From contig NZ_CP009282.1 in the NCBI RefSeq assembly GCF_000758605.1, positions 3,596,001 to 3,660,000 of the forward strand: 64,000 bases of DNA. Direction: 5' to 3'. Below, one piece after another: positions 1 to 9,254 of the stretch. The notes beneath the pieces are model-generated. The model made no database searches and was not told the DNA's origin. It saw nothing but the letters and a program-made list of their open reading frames with translations. The DNA comes from Paenibacillus sp. FSL R5-0912 (GTDB lineage: Bacteria; Bacillota; Bacilli; Paenibacillales; Paenibacillaceae). Within the stretch, counting starts at the first letter, position 1. Each line of letters opens with the position of its first letter. Made by a program: the position numbers and the translations under genes.

Positions 1-1287
1 AATGGCATCAGCGCGGGGCAGGTGGATGGCCTGGTCTGACAGTTCTGACAGCTCAGGCATCCAGGTGCGTATATAGCTGCCGCTTGGGTTGTGGGTCTGA
101 GACTGGGTTACCGGATTCATCACCCGGAAGTAAGGCGAGGCATCGTACCCGAGTGAAGAGCTCCACAGCCAGCCGCCGCGGTTCAAAGTATTGTCATAAT
201 CGCTAAGCTTCAGCCGGAAGTAGCGCTCCCCGTAAATAAACGGGCAGCCGAGATTCTTGGTCAGGAACATCGCAGTAATCATCCGCAGCCGGTTTGGCAT
301 CCAGCCGGTTTCATTCAACTGGCGCATAGCTGCATCAATGACCGGAATACCGGTCTTACCGCTGGACCATGCCTCGAAATTACATGTCCCCAGAGCAGAC
401 AGATCATATACATTCTCGTAGTTGAAATAATCAGGTTCCAGCCGCGCCTGATACAGATAGAAATCCCTCCAGGCCAGCTGTCTGAGCCATTCTTCCCCTA
501 AGTGCCCGTTCTCCGTAAGCCGGCTATAGACCGTCCGGACAGAAATCGCCCCTGTATTAAGATGCCTGCTGAGCCGGCTTGTCCCTTCCTGCGAATAGTT
601 ATCACGGTGTGCCGCATAATGCTGCAGCTCCGTTTGCAGGAAATCCTCAAGCAGATGACGGGGACTCATCGTCTGCGCAGGCTGGGCAAGCGCTGTGAGC
701 TGCCGGGTAATCTCTCCGGGAATCCGGAAGGTGTCAGTTATTTGCGGATGAATGTCCACGGTTTGCAGTTCCTGCAGACCCGCAGAGTAGGGAGGCCGGA
801 AGCGTTCCGAGAGAAAACTGCGCCAGCGGCGGTAAAAGGGGGTGAATACCTTAAAGGGCTCACTCCGCCCGCACCAATCCATGAAATCTTCCAGGTCACA
901 GAGCATGCTGTCATGATGGGTGTGAAACCGGAGGCTCAGCGCATGGGCCGTGTCACGAAGAAGCCTGTCTCTTTTCAGAGCATAGGGGGTATAGTCGGCA
1001 TGGATCCTAACCTCATGAATCGGGTGAACCCCGGCCAGACTCCTTAAGATAGCATCCGGCTCCCCGTAAAGAATATGGAGAAGCTTACCTTGACGTTCAT
1101 ATTCCTGCTGCAGGGTGGATACATGCTGGAGGAAATTCAGGCCGCTATGCTCAAGATAACGTTCATTCCGTAACAAAAAAGGCTCCAGAATCAATACATG
1201 CAGGGAGTTTTCCTGCGCAGAGCAGATGGCGTCAAAAGCCGGAAGATCATCTGTCCGCAGATCCTTCCGGTGAATGAACAGAATCAT
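1..1287 (-). CDS. phrB: Deoxyribodipyrimidine photolyase (C-terminus beyond window)
   Basis: Flavin-dependent DNA repair enzyme that splits UV-induced pyrimidine dimers with light energy. Translation from the ATG at 1287 gives 429 codons without a stop before the window edge. The N-terminus MILFIHRKDLRTDD is the antenna-domain start; the FAD-binding domain shows QLAWRDFY, the stretch GIPVIDAAMRQLNETGW followed by NRLRMITAMFL, and NRGGWLWSSSLGYDASPYFR, all hallmarks of class I CPD photolyases. The start overlaps the upstream MepB-like gene by 4 bases (ATGA), so the two are probably translationally coupled. Only the last residues are missing. Confidence 0.95.
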   Translation of the reverse strand, partial: MILFIHRKDLRTDDLPAFDAICSAQENSLHVLILEPFLLRNERYLEHSGLNFLQHVSTLQQEYERQGKLLHILYGEPDAILRSLAGVHPIHEVRIHADYTPYALKRDRLLRDTAHALSLRFHTHHDSMLCDLEDFMDWCGRSEPFKVFTPFYRRWRSFLSERFRPPYSAGLQELQTVDIHPQITDTFRIPGEITRQLTALAQPAQTMSPRHLLEDFLQTELQHYAAHRDNYSQEGTSRLSRHLNTGAISVRTVYSRLTENGHLGEEWLRQLAWRDFYLYQARLEPDYFNYENVYDLSALGTCNFEAWSSGKTGIPVIDAAMRQLNETGWMPNRLRMITAMFLTKNLGCPFIYGERYFRLKLSDYDNTLNRGGWLWSSSLGYDASPYFRVMNPVTQSQTHNPSGSYIRTWMPELSELSDQAIHLPRADAI

Positions 1288-1811
1288 AGCTGTAATTCCT
1301 TTGGTTCATACAACCGGGTTAAGGCCTGCATATGCTGATCGTTCATGGGAGCTACTCTCGAAAAATAAGGCAGCTGCCATTTCTGCGCAGCAGAAGCCTG
1401 CTTATTAGTCACGGTATCCCAGTCCGGATACACGCGCATTGCCATTTTTCCTGGTGCATCCTTGTCCGCCAGCACCCCTTGCATTCTCAGCACGTCTTTG
1501 GGAAAGACGAACTGTCCACTCTCCCCGCTGAAGGGATGGAAGGTGTGGATTACCAATATATCGGGAGCGTTCATATAGGCAAAAGCCCGGTTTTTCCGCT
1601 CCGCATCCTTTTCCCAGAAGACGACAAACTGCCCTGTCTTCGTTGGGGTGATTTTTGCAACACGGAACCGAACGGACAGAGTATTCAGCTGGAACCACCC
1701 TGCGCCGTATTCGGCATTCTGCGGTTCTTCCCGCACTGAATCAACAGTGAAGCGGGCAGGTGCATAAAACGCATCAGTTATATAAGCTAACGTATTATAA
1801 AAGTTATTCAT
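1284..1811 (-). CDS. MepB family protein
   Basis: 175-residue soluble protein resembling staphylococcal MepB, a family of unknown biochemical role first noticed beside the mepRA efflux genes. The visible family pattern is EPQNAEYGAGWFQL, then RFRVAKITPTKTGQFVVFWEK and, later, GQFVFPKDVL. A good ribosome site (AGGAAGAAGG) stands 6 bases before the ATG. Its 3' end overlaps the photolyase start, so it is the first gene of a two-gene unit. Family assignment is by motif memory; function is not known. Confidence 0.8.
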   Translation of the reverse strand: MNNFYNTLAYITDAFYAPARFTVDSVREEPQNAEYGAGWFQLNTLSVRFRVAKITPTKTGQFVVFWEKDAERKNRAFAYMNAPDILVIHTFHPFSGESGQFVFPKDVLRMQGVLADKDAPGKMAMRVYPDWDTVTNKQASAAQKWQLPYFSRVAPMNDQHMQALTRLYEPKELQL

Positions 1812-2843
1812 GAGATGCCTTCTTCCTGAGTGGTTATAATGCTGTCTTCAATTAAGATAATACCAGTCCATCCGGCATAAATGTAAGCTGTCTGTAATGT
1901 TATGGAGATGATATTTGTTAGAATGGGGGAACTGCAGGAATTTACCCGACTAAAGGAGAGGTTTAATTGTCAAGAAAAGGATTTACCGTTATGTTCTCAA
2001 TACTATTGCTATTATCCGGCAGTATCACGGCATTTACTGCCGGGAAAGGCAGCGGAGGAGCAGTGGGAGTAACCCCATCAGGGATTCCGCTGACCCGTTT
2101 GGAAGCTTTTGCCGGACCATTTCCTGACCAGGCTGAAATATGATGATCCCATTACGATGCTTCATCTGATGAACCACAATGCCGGATTTGAGGAGTATAT
2201 GTTCGACATGGCTTATCAGTCCCCTGAGGAAGTGCGCTCTTTGGAAGAGGGGCTGCAGCTTGCCCAGCCGGCACAGATTTACAGACCGGGTGAGGTTGTA
2301 GCTTACTCTAACTACGGCAACTCACTGGCTGCCTATATTGTGGAGAGAATCAGCGGCCAGCCTTATCATGAATACGTTCAGCAGCATATTTTTGATCCCC
2401 TCGGGATGAAGGATTCGATTGCCTATTCTGTTGTAGAGGACCGTCCGGAGCTGCTGGAGCATAAAGCTAAAGGTTATTTCTTCGAGGGAGAAGGGAGTTT
2501 TACGCAAGGATCATGGAATTATATGTCCATGTACCCTAACGGAGGCAATAACGGCACTGCAGAAGATCTGGCTAAGTTTGCGATGGCATTCATGCCTGCA
2601 GCCGGAGAAGCATCCCCTCTGTTCGAGAAGCCGGAGACACTGGGCACGATGCTGACTCAGAGTTATACCTCAGCTGAAGGAATGCCGGGTATTGCCCATG
2701 GGTTCTGGGAATATCCCGGAATGAAGCGTACGCTTGGACATGGCGGAAATACGATTGCATTTGCCACCAATCTGCAGATTGTGCCCGAAGACCGGTTCGC
2801 GATTATAATTATGACCAATCAGGCCAGCGAATCCAATGCTATG

Positions 2844-3124
2844 AACGAATTTGTCAATCCCCCTGTTTCTTCCCTTTTTAACAAAGGTTTTTTCAATCCC
2901 TTGGGCATGGAGACAACATGCGAGTCGTCGGCTGGCACACTGCTATCCGTGGGTTGGTTCCACATGTTAGGCCTACGTCGAAGGAGCTTCCCTAAACTAT
3001 TGTCGCACGTCAAACCCATCCGGGTTTTGTGCAGTTGGATTTCGTGGATTCTCCTTGAACCTTTCTCGTTGTCTCCATGCCCCAAGGATTCATCCTTTGG
3101 GGACAGGCTTTTTCTTGTTCTATA
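2844..3124 (-). ncRNA. Candidate IS110 bridge RNA (seekRNA) region
   Basis: The 281-base non-coding end of the element downstream of the transposase. In IS1111-group elements the guide RNA that pairs with donor and target DNA is encoded at this end. Hairpins are visible: CCCCAAGGAT with ATCCTTTGGGG at about 3080-3103, and AAACCC with GGGTTT at about 3014-3030. The RNA boundaries and guide loops cannot be assigned by eye; assignment is by position and family knowledge. Confidence 0.45.
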
Positions 3125-4240
3125 TTATGCGATTCCTGCTTCTGCCTTTACCGCAACACACCAAATGAATCCGACCAATTCCCGTCCCACCGCTGCGATC
3201 ACCAAGTTTCGGTGTTTTCCCCGTTTGACCATCTGCACATATTTTTTGTGCAATCTCTCCTGCGCCTTCCATGACGTTTCCTGGACATGAGCACTTTGCC
3301 CTTCTAACCGCTTTTCTAAATCGCCTTTGACCGCCGGAAGGTAACGGTAACTCCAGGCCGATTCCACCAAAGCACGCCTTACGGAGGCTTTTCCTGTTTT
3401 AGTCAGGCGGCCCCGTCTTGTCTTGGGTCCTGTAGAAGATTCCCGCGGAACCAGTCCCAGGTAACTCATCAGCTGCGCAGGCGAACGGAACCGCTCAAAA
3501 TTCCCGATTTCAACGACGAGCGTCATGGCCGTGAGCAGGGCAATCCCCCGAAGACCCTGGAGCGCTTGAATCACAGAGGCGTACGGGCAGATTTCGGCTT
3601 CTTTCCGCATGGCCTCCTCTAGCCGTTTAATGCGCTCCTCCACCTCCCGCAACTGTTGTTGCATCTCGGTGAATACCCGTTCTTGCGCGGTATGCTCAAA
3701 CGTCAAGGTAGAGAGCCACAGCCGGTATCGTTTCGTCCAGCGTTTTTTCATCTCTTCCGGGGTGTGGATCTGGTGCCGTAACAGAAAATGAACGAGGTGC
3801 TGCCGGGCCCGGTGCAGTTCTTCCCGAGCATTCTCCCGGGCTCGGATGAGATCCCGAAGAGCCTCGAGTTCCGGAGTGGGTACATGAATGGCCGTCAATT
3901 CTCCCGCACGGTGGAGCTGAGCGAGCCGCTCTGCATCCCGTCGGTCGGTTTTAATGGCATCGCCTGAACGCTGAGGAATACGTGAGGGGGCGATGACCGT
4001 GCAGGAAATTCCCATCTTGGTCAGCCAGCGATACAAATCATACCCGGTGGGTCCCGCCTCATAGCAGACTTCAAGAGTAACCTCCGGGCTTTTCAGTTTC
4101 CGAATGAGTCGTCCTACAGCATCTGGCGTATGGGCAATCGCTCCGTGATACCGTGCGGGGTCCCGTCCCTCGTCTGCAATCGCCACTGCAATTTTTTCTT
4201 TTGACACGTCCAAACCTACGTATTTTATGGTATTCTTCAT
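3125..4240 (-). CDS. IS110 family transposase
   Basis: 371-residue DEDD-type recombinase that moves the element by RNA-guided recombination in the families studied. The RuvC-like N-terminal domain shows YVGLDVSKEKIAVAI (first Asp), LEVCYEAGPTGYDLYRWL (Glu) and KTDRRDAERLA (Asp pair). The C-terminal Transposase_20 domain shows GLRGIALLTAM, then SPAQLMSYLGLVPRESSTG with the conserved serine region. The ATG at 4240 is chosen because AAAGGAGC precedes it; an upstream in-frame start at 4291 has no such site. The reading frame is intact, so the element may be active. Confidence 0.95.
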   Translation of the reverse strand: MKNTIKYVGLDVSKEKIAVAIADEGRDPARYHGAIAHTPDAVGRLIRKLKSPEVTLEVCYEAGPTGYDLYRWLTKMGISCTVIAPSRIPQRSGDAIKTDRRDAERLAQLHRAGELTAIHVPTPELEALRDLIRARENAREELHRARQHLVHFLLRHQIHTPEEMKKRWTKRYRLWLSTLTFEHTAQERVFTEMQQQLREVEERIKRLEEAMRKEAEICPYASVIQALQGLRGIALLTAMTLVVEIGNFERFRSPAQLMSYLGLVPRESSTGPKTRRGRLTKTGKASVRRALVESAWSYRYLPAVKGDLEKRLEGQSAHVQETSWKAQERLHKKYVQMVKRGKHRNLVIAAVGRELVGFIWCVAVKAEAGIA

Positions 4241-5237
4241 AGTAACAGCTCCTTTCGCATTTAGCTCTGAAATGGTTGTCCTTACTCCCATTTTAACCTA
4301 AGGTGTGCGAACAGGGGCTGCCTTTCGTTCATCATAACTATTGTACATGGTCTGACCAAAGCAATACTGGGCACGCGTGAGCAGGAAGATGCCGGTGATC
4401 TGCCGGATTCGTCAGAGGTTCAAGGCGAATTCATGGCTGCGCGGCGCCCCGGACACGGCTTCATGAATCTATTCCCCTATCTAACGCTGATGAAGCTTGA
4501 GCCGCAGGGGGAAGATCAACTCCGGGTATCACTTGCCGGGATGACTGGAAGCTATAAGCAGGTTCAGCCCTATCTCTATGAGAAAGTGAGCGGAGACTCG
4601 GCGCTGGATGCCTGGCCAATGCTGCATGCCACGGTCAGTGAGGGTAAGGTGGAGGCCATCTCGGTATATACGACAGATTATTTGCCGCTGCCTGCTGGTA
4701 AGTCAATGCCGGTGCTGCTCATGAATGCCGTGCTTGCGGCACTGGTTATCCTCTATTTCGTTATCGCCCCGTTTGTCTTGCTGATACAGGCAATATTGAA
4801 CAAGCGAAGAGCCGGAACACGCCCTGAACCACGTGCCGTCAGCCGCATGCTGGCAGCTGGCCTCACTTTGACAGGCACCGGCATTGTGGTGAATAACCTG
4901 ATTCTGGCCTTGAGGATGCTAAGCAACAATTGAACGTGCCTACGCAGAAGTGTATCCGCAGATTTTGGTTAACTATGGTCTGACTGGACTGGCGGTGTTG
5001 TTCTTGGCCGCGCTGCTGCTATCCTGGAGGAAGAACCGCTCTGCTTCAACAGCCCGTGGCAAGTGGTCAGCTATTCTTCCTATAGTCATGATGGTTGTTC
5101 TGGTGGGGTTGCTTGTATTCTGGCAGTTCTACAGTTAATAGCGCAACCAATTACAGACGATTGAAATACATGTTGAAAAAGCCCAGCCTTAATGATCCTT
5201 TTCCCTATACTGATTACCAATATATGATAATTGAAGA

Positions 5238-5280
5238 ATACATCGCCAAGGGACGCATGCTCACCGGCGATGTATTTTTT
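5238..5280 (+). terminator. Intrinsic terminator
   Basis: ATACATCGCC pairs with GGCGATGTAT and is followed directly by a T run. It lies about 100 bases after the end of the broken serine hydrolase frame. Confidence 0.6.
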
Positions 5281-5338
5281 GCGTTCCGAAGAGAGTGCGG
5301 TGTAAATGCGACTTTATGCTCAGCTTGTTGTTGTCTGT

Positions 5339-6094
5339 CTATTCCACCGGCAGTATAGGACAACTGCTGCAATATCCATGATCCGCTCTGAGCTGGTAGG
5401 CCAGACAGCAGGTTGCCTTAATAGATATCAAGTGATGAGGGGGGCTTGGGTCCGTTCGGAATCTGGCTAGAATGCGGAACGGATTACTGCGAAGTCCGAA
5501 GTCCTCCGGCTTCAGCGCCCAGGTCACAGCCTTGAATTGTTCGGTGATCTGAGCGCGGCGGATCTCACTTGCTGCATCCTGGGCTTCCTCTTCCATGAAG
5601 GTATACAACTGACTGTACACCTGCTTCCACAGCATCACTGCTCCGGTCTGTGAAGCCTCGGCAAGCGCAGCAATAATCGGTCTGACATCATTATTGTAGA
5701 ACATTCCAAGCTCGTCTATGAATTCATTTCCCTTACCCGTCCGATCATAGACACCCTCCCGCAGATTATGGATAGGGAAGGCGAATTCGGGGTATCCCTC
5801 CGTGCGGAGGAGCTGCACAGACATATTGCTCCCGCACAAATCATAAGCCATCGGGTGTCCAGCCGTTAGCAGTACAGCTTTGGCTCCGCAGATTCCGGCG
5901 ATCCAGCTGCAAAAGATGGCCGCCGCGAGTCGTTTGTTCGCCGTTCCAAGCATAGAAGCATAAGTGCTGAGCAGATGCTCTGCTGCAGCAGGCTGGCATA
6001 ATTCAGTAAGTGATATAGTAATCACTGCATTCTCTACGGCTTCAGGAAAGATAAAGAAACGTTCTGCCCACTGCATGTTTCCAGTTTCGCACAT
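5339..6094 (-). CDS. FhuF-like ferric siderophore reductase, [2Fe-2S] type
   Basis: 251-residue cytoplasmic protein expected to release iron from imported ferric siderophore by reduction. The C-terminal signature CCLAYQL followed by YCSSCP gives the C-C-x10-C-x2-C arrangement that binds the iron-sulfur cluster in FhuF proteins. The body is weakly conserved, as usual for the family. AAAGGGG before the ATG supports the start. It follows the binding protein by 13 bases on the same strand, so the two form an operon, presumably under the Fur box upstream of the binding protein. Confidence 0.8.
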   Translation of the reverse strand: MCETGNMQWAERFFIFPEAVENAVITISLTELCQPAAAEHLLSTYASMLGTANKRLAAAIFCSWIAGICGAKAVLLTAGHPMAYDLCGSNMSVQLLRTEGYPEFAFPIHNLREGVYDRTGKGNEFIDELGMFYNNDVRPIIAALAEASQTGAVMLWKQVYSQLYTFMEEEAQDAASEIRRAQITEQFKAVTWALKPEDFGLRSNPFRILARFRTDPSPPHHLISIKATCCLAYQLRADHGYCSSCPILPVE

Positions 6095-6107
6095 CCTGAA
6101 ATCCCCT

Positions 6108-7070
6108 TTATTTCGAGTTGCCTCCGAAGGCCTCTAGAACCGCATCAATCGCATAGCGATTCGCCAGCGGAGACATGCCCAGGTTAAACCAATCCTTGCC
6201 CGCCATCATGTACACCTGATTATTCTTCACTGCCTTCATGTTCTTCCACAGAGGGCTGTTCAGCATATCCTCATAGGTTTGCTGCACCTCCGGGCTGTCC
6301 TCATTATTCAATTGCAGAATGAGGTGGTCGGGGTTGAACTCCGGTAACTTCTCCAGGGATATGGATAGTGACGGATCTTTATCAGGGAAGTTTGGAATCA
6401 TCTCCAGTCCCAGGGTGGTATGAATAAACTTGCCGCGATCGATCTGATCCCCATAGAGAACGAAGCTGTTAGGCATAACCATCATATACATCACGGTTTC
6501 GTTGCCAACCAGGGCATCTAACTTCAGTTTGGCTTCGTCTTCCTGGACCTCGAGCTCCTGAATGACTTTCTCTGCAAGTTCCTTCTTGTCCAGCACCTCG
6601 GCGATATCCTTCAGTTCATCACGCCAGTCCTCACGTTCGGGCAGCAGAACCGTCGGTGCGATCCCGGATAACTGGTCATAGTCCTTGCCTGACCACCATG
6701 CGGGAGCAAGGATGAGATCTGGATCGGAGGCCAATATCATTTCAAAATTCGGGGTTTTGGCAATGCCCATTTTCAGAGTATCCTTGAAAGGCTCTTGTAG
6801 ATAGGTAGGGAACTCTTCCTGGTAATTCTGAACTGCGACGGGTGTAACGCCTAAGGCTTGCAGAAACTCCGGGTAGACTACGGATAGGCCAACGACTCTA
6901 GTGGGATGGGCAGGGATCTTAATCTCTCCTTGTTCACTGTTCACTACACGATAATCCGCTTTCGCTGTAGCGTCAGCCTTGGCCTGTCCATCCTTATTTG
7001 AGCAGGCCGCCATGATCAATATCAGGACAATAGCCATACACAATGCCATACCTTGTCTCATCTGTCTCAT
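6108..7070 (-). CDS. Iron-siderophore ABC transporter substrate-binding lipoprotein
   Basis: 320-residue receptor of the FhuD/FeuA/YhfQ kind that would hand ferric siderophore to an uptake permease. It has a lipoprotein signal ending in the lipobox LIMAAC (Cys at about residue 23) and a mature part with TRVVGLSVVYPEFLQALGV, PDLILAPAWWSG and repeated helix features of the two-lobed family. AGGAGG precedes the ATG. No permease or ATPase gene is beside it, so it must use components encoded elsewhere. Fur control is suggested by the box at 7114-7132. Confidence 0.88.
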   Translation of the reverse strand: MRQMRQGMALCMAIVLILIMAACSNKDGQAKADATAKADYRVVNSEQGEIKIPAHPTRVVGLSVVYPEFLQALGVTPVAVQNYQEEFPTYLQEPFKDTLKMGIAKTPNFEMILASDPDLILAPAWWSGKDYDQLSGIAPTVLLPEREDWRDELKDIAEVLDKKELAEKVIQELEVQEDEAKLKLDALVGNETVMYMMVMPNSFVLYGDQIDRGKFIHTTLGLEMIPNFPDKDPSLSISLEKLPEFNPDHLILQLNNEDSPEVQQTYEDMLNSPLWKNMKAVKNNQVYMMAGKDWFNLGMSPLANRYAIDAVLEAFGGNSK

Positions 7071-7113
7071 ATATTTTGTAACCTCCTGAGTATTGATACC
7101 TTCATCCTCACCT

Positions 7114-7132
7114 GATAGTGAGAATCAATATC
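7114..7132 (-). promoter_or_regulatory. Fur box
   Basis: The 19 bases gatagtgagaatcaatatc match the classical Fur consensus GATAATGATAATCATTATC at 16 positions by direct comparison. It lies about 45 bases upstream of the binding-protein start and downstream of the regulator gene, as expected for iron-dependent repression of the uptake genes. Confidence 0.85.
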
Positions 7133-7190
7133 ACTGTTAGGAGTATAAAACAATCCTGAGTATTCGACTATTGACGATCACGCCAATATT

Positions 7191-8846
7191 TTATGTCCAA
7201 TTACGCCACAGAGACAGTGCCAGCTCAAGAATCAGCTCCTGTGTAAACGAGTTATACTCTGTCCAGGGGAAGGGAGGGAGAAGCTCAACACGCGAATATC
7301 CGGCTGAATCAGGATGCTTCCACGGCGCCTTATCCCGGAGCCTGGACCAGATGGCCTGCGAGCTGGCATCCTCATCTACAATCAGCAGAAGCTTGTCCGT
7401 ATCCGCAGACTCCAACTCTTCCAGCGTCAAGGTCTGCCCTTCAAGCTTGCGGTTCACAACGTTCGCCGGAATAAACTGCAGATCATCGTAGAGTACTTCA
7501 CCTAGGCTCCGGTTAGACATCACGGTGATTGTCTGTGCAGATATCCGGGCAATCAGCAGTCTGACACTGGCGGGTTCAAAGACGAAGTCTGCCCGTATAG
7601 ATTTGGCTTTGCGCTCATACCGGTTTAGCCATGCTGCCGCCTCCTTTGACTTGCCCAGGCAATCTCCAATGAATCTTAATTGCGTCCGCCAGTCCATGGG
7701 ATGACGGGGCACCAGATAAGTGGAGGCAAGCTCTCCAAGCTGCTGCTGTATAGCCGGACTTAGCGTTTGCTCCAGACCCAAGATGTAATCAGGACGGAGG
7801 GAGGCGAGCTGCTCTATTCTGCTCTCATCATCCTCGGCAAGCGGCAGCACTGCACCTGGCTCATATTTACGGCGGTAATATTCAGTCCACGGATGGTCAG
7901 CCGGAGCAGCGAAGGGAATAATATTCAGCGTAAGCAGTGCCCCGATTAGATTGCCGTGGTAGGCAACGATCTTCAACTTGGCATTCCGCATGAAGGTGGC
8001 CGGAGCTACACCCGTAACTTGCTTGAACTTGCGCCGGAAATAAGCAATATCCTTGTAACCGACGTAAGCGGCAATATCCTTCAATTCATAATTCGTATGC
8101 GGCAGCATAAAACTTCTTGCTTGTCTGATCCGGTATTCGGTCAGGTATTCAATCGCGCTGAGACCGTATCTCTGCTTGAATAGCCGGATGAAATGCCTTA
8201 CGCTAATGCCTGCTTCGCCCGCGAGCAGAGCGATGGAGAGATCCTCACGGTAGTGCTGCTCTATATAAGTCTTGACCCGCTCCATAACAGCGTCGGTATC
8301 GCTCGGCTGCAGCTGGTCTGCATCGCTGAGCAAGCTGTACAGCAGTTCATAGAATCTGCTCTGGGCCCGCAGCCGCTCCAGGCCGTTATCACTCCGCATG
8401 GAAGCGGCGATGGCTTCACAGTGTTTGCTGTAAGTAATCGTTGAAGCAACTGCGGCTTCGCCTTCCCATGGGAAGCGACAATGAAGCTCCGGAGAGCTTG
8501 CCGGTTCATGAGGTTCATGAGGCCCAGGCAGATCACGCAGCCCAAATACATCAAAGCGCAGAATATATAATCCCAGCTCTCCTGAGCTGTCTAACTGTGC
8601 TTCGATTAGTTGCCCAGGCAGGCACACGGACACATATCCGGGTCTGAGTTCGCTATACTTGCCGTCCACAGTGATCCAGCCCCGGCCCGAAACTGGAATC
8701 AGGAGCAGATGCGATTCAAGAAATTGCAGGCGGAGTGAACACTCTCCCGTGAGACTGCTGTTCTGCTCAATGCTGCGAAGCCTGAACCACATCTGATTAA
8801 GCTGTCCGAAGGTTCCCGCAGGAGGGATCCCGTTCTTGTCATTCAT
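7191..8846 (-). CDS. AraC-type regulator fused to a siderophore-binding domain (Btr-like)
   Basis: Transcription activator of about 551 residues. An N-terminal cupin-like region (about 1-160) is followed by two AraC helix-turn-helix motifs (about 190-290; DLSIALLAGEAGISVRHFIRLFKQRYG and DIAAYVGYKDIAYFRRKFKQVTG regions) and a C-terminal periplasmic-binding-protein fold (about 300-551; YHGNLIGALLTLNIIP, LRPDYILGLEQTLS). In Bacillus, Btr of this build senses iron-loaded siderophore in the cytoplasm and turns on its uptake genes. It sits directly upstream of the receptor gene on the same strand. The ATG at 8846 is preferred over a GTG four codons earlier because of GGAAGG spacing. Confidence 0.9.
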   Translation of the reverse strand: MNDKNGIPPAGTFGQLNQMWFRLRSIEQNSSLTGECSLRLQFLESHLLLIPVSGRGWITVDGKYSELRPGYVSVCLPGQLIEAQLDSSGELGLYILRFDVFGLRDLPGPHEPHEPASSPELHCRFPWEGEAAVASTITYSKHCEAIAASMRSDNGLERLRAQSRFYELLYSLLSDADQLQPSDTDAVMERVKTYIEQHYREDLSIALLAGEAGISVRHFIRLFKQRYGLSAIEYLTEYRIRQARSFMLPHTNYELKDIAAYVGYKDIAYFRRKFKQVTGVAPATFMRNAKLKIVAYHGNLIGALLTLNIIPFAAPADHPWTEYYRRKYEPGAVLPLAEDDESRIEQLASLRPDYILGLEQTLSPAIQQQLGELASTYLVPRHPMDWRTQLRFIGDCLGKSKEAAAWLNRYERKAKSIRADFVFEPASVRLLIARISAQTITVMSNRSLGEVLYDDLQFIPANVVNRKLEGQTLTLEELESADTDKLLLIVDEDASSQAIWSRLRDKAPWKHPDSAGYSRVELLPPFPWTEYNSFTQELILELALSLWRNWT

Positions 8847-8864
8847 TCTTCGTACCACCTTCCG

Positions 8865-9149
8865 CTAACTGTCACCGTGCAGATCAATCTCCCTCAGCAC
8901 CCTTGTGAGTACATGCCCCAGATGGATAAATGCCAGCCTGGAGTGACGGTAGAATGTAGGGGGCTCATATGAAAAGCTTCGGTTGCTGCAGTGTATATTG
9001 GACGCAGGGAACCTCTCTGTGAGCAAGACTGTTCTGGACCGCATCCGGTGATATCGTCCCGGGTCCCGCCGCTGGAAGTCTTCCCGCAACATCCGCGATA
9101 CGAGCTGGTGCAGGCGGAGTCCGCTCAAACCGGTACGCACACAAGACAA
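8865..9149 (-). CDS. Small hypothetical protein, possible degenerate phage-type regulator
   Basis: A 94-residue frame just upstream of the Btr-like gene. The C-terminal part (PTFYRHSRLAFIHLGHVL) faintly resembles the helix-turn-helix end of ArpU/RinA-like phage regulators, but there is no convincing ribosome site and the basic, Arg-rich composition could be chance. It may be a remnant; I would not assign a function. Confidence 0.25.
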   Translation of the reverse strand: MSCVRTGLSGLRLHQLVSRMLREDFQRRDPGRYHRMRSRTVLLTERFPASNIHCSNRSFSYEPPTFYRHSRLAFIHLGHVLTRVLREIDLHGDS

Positions 9150-9170
9150 CCTGCTCAGTTATTGTCCGGC

Positions 9171-9215
9171 AAAAAAAAGCCGCCCGGCTTCAGCAAGCAA
9201 CTGAGCACGGGCGGC
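9171..9215 (-). terminator. Intrinsic terminator
   Basis: Read on the minus strand, GCCGCCCG and CGGGCGGC form a stem followed by eight T residues. It lies just after the 9255-9512 gene and closes its transcript. Confidence 0.8.
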
Positions 9216-9254
9216 CCGTCATATTCTTATTCGCAAACGGTACGTTAACCGTAA

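Larger units (their letters stand above)
2844..4336 (-). mobile_element. IS110 family (IS1111-like) insertion sequence
   Basis: About 1.49 kb element inserted in the serine hydrolase gene; ends are placed where hydrolase coding stops on the left and resumes on the right, with a few bases of uncertainty. Near the two ends lie related inverted sequences: ATGAACGAA followed by CCCCTGTT about 10 bases further in. No obvious target duplication is seen, as usual for IS110. About 280 bases of non-coding DNA follow the transposase and about 95 precede it, a layout typical of the IS1111 subgroup with subterminal repeats. Confidence 0.85.
1967..5138 (+). pseudogene. Serine hydrolase (class C beta-lactamase/PBP-like) pseudogene, interrupted by IS
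   Basis: Remains of a secreted and membrane-anchored penicillin-binding-protein-like serine hydrolase. A TTG start at 1967 after GGAGAGG gives a signal peptide, but this frame stops near 2143. The body resumes in another frame from about 2110 at LTRLKYDDPITMLHLMNHNAG, so the segment that should carry the SxxK nucleophile motif is deleted. Y-S-N (AYSNYGN) and HGGNT motifs remain. The IS110-type element enters after about 2843; the reading continues from about 4337 (GLTKAILGTREQE) into membrane segments. A one-base frameshift near 4931 separates the last two helices (ends 5138). Three independent lesions make it non-functional. Confidence 0.85.

Noticed and set aside
5095..5358. 87-codon plus-strand frame after the serine hydrolase
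   Set aside because: Runs through the hydrolase end in the wrong frame and through a terminator; no family resemblance.
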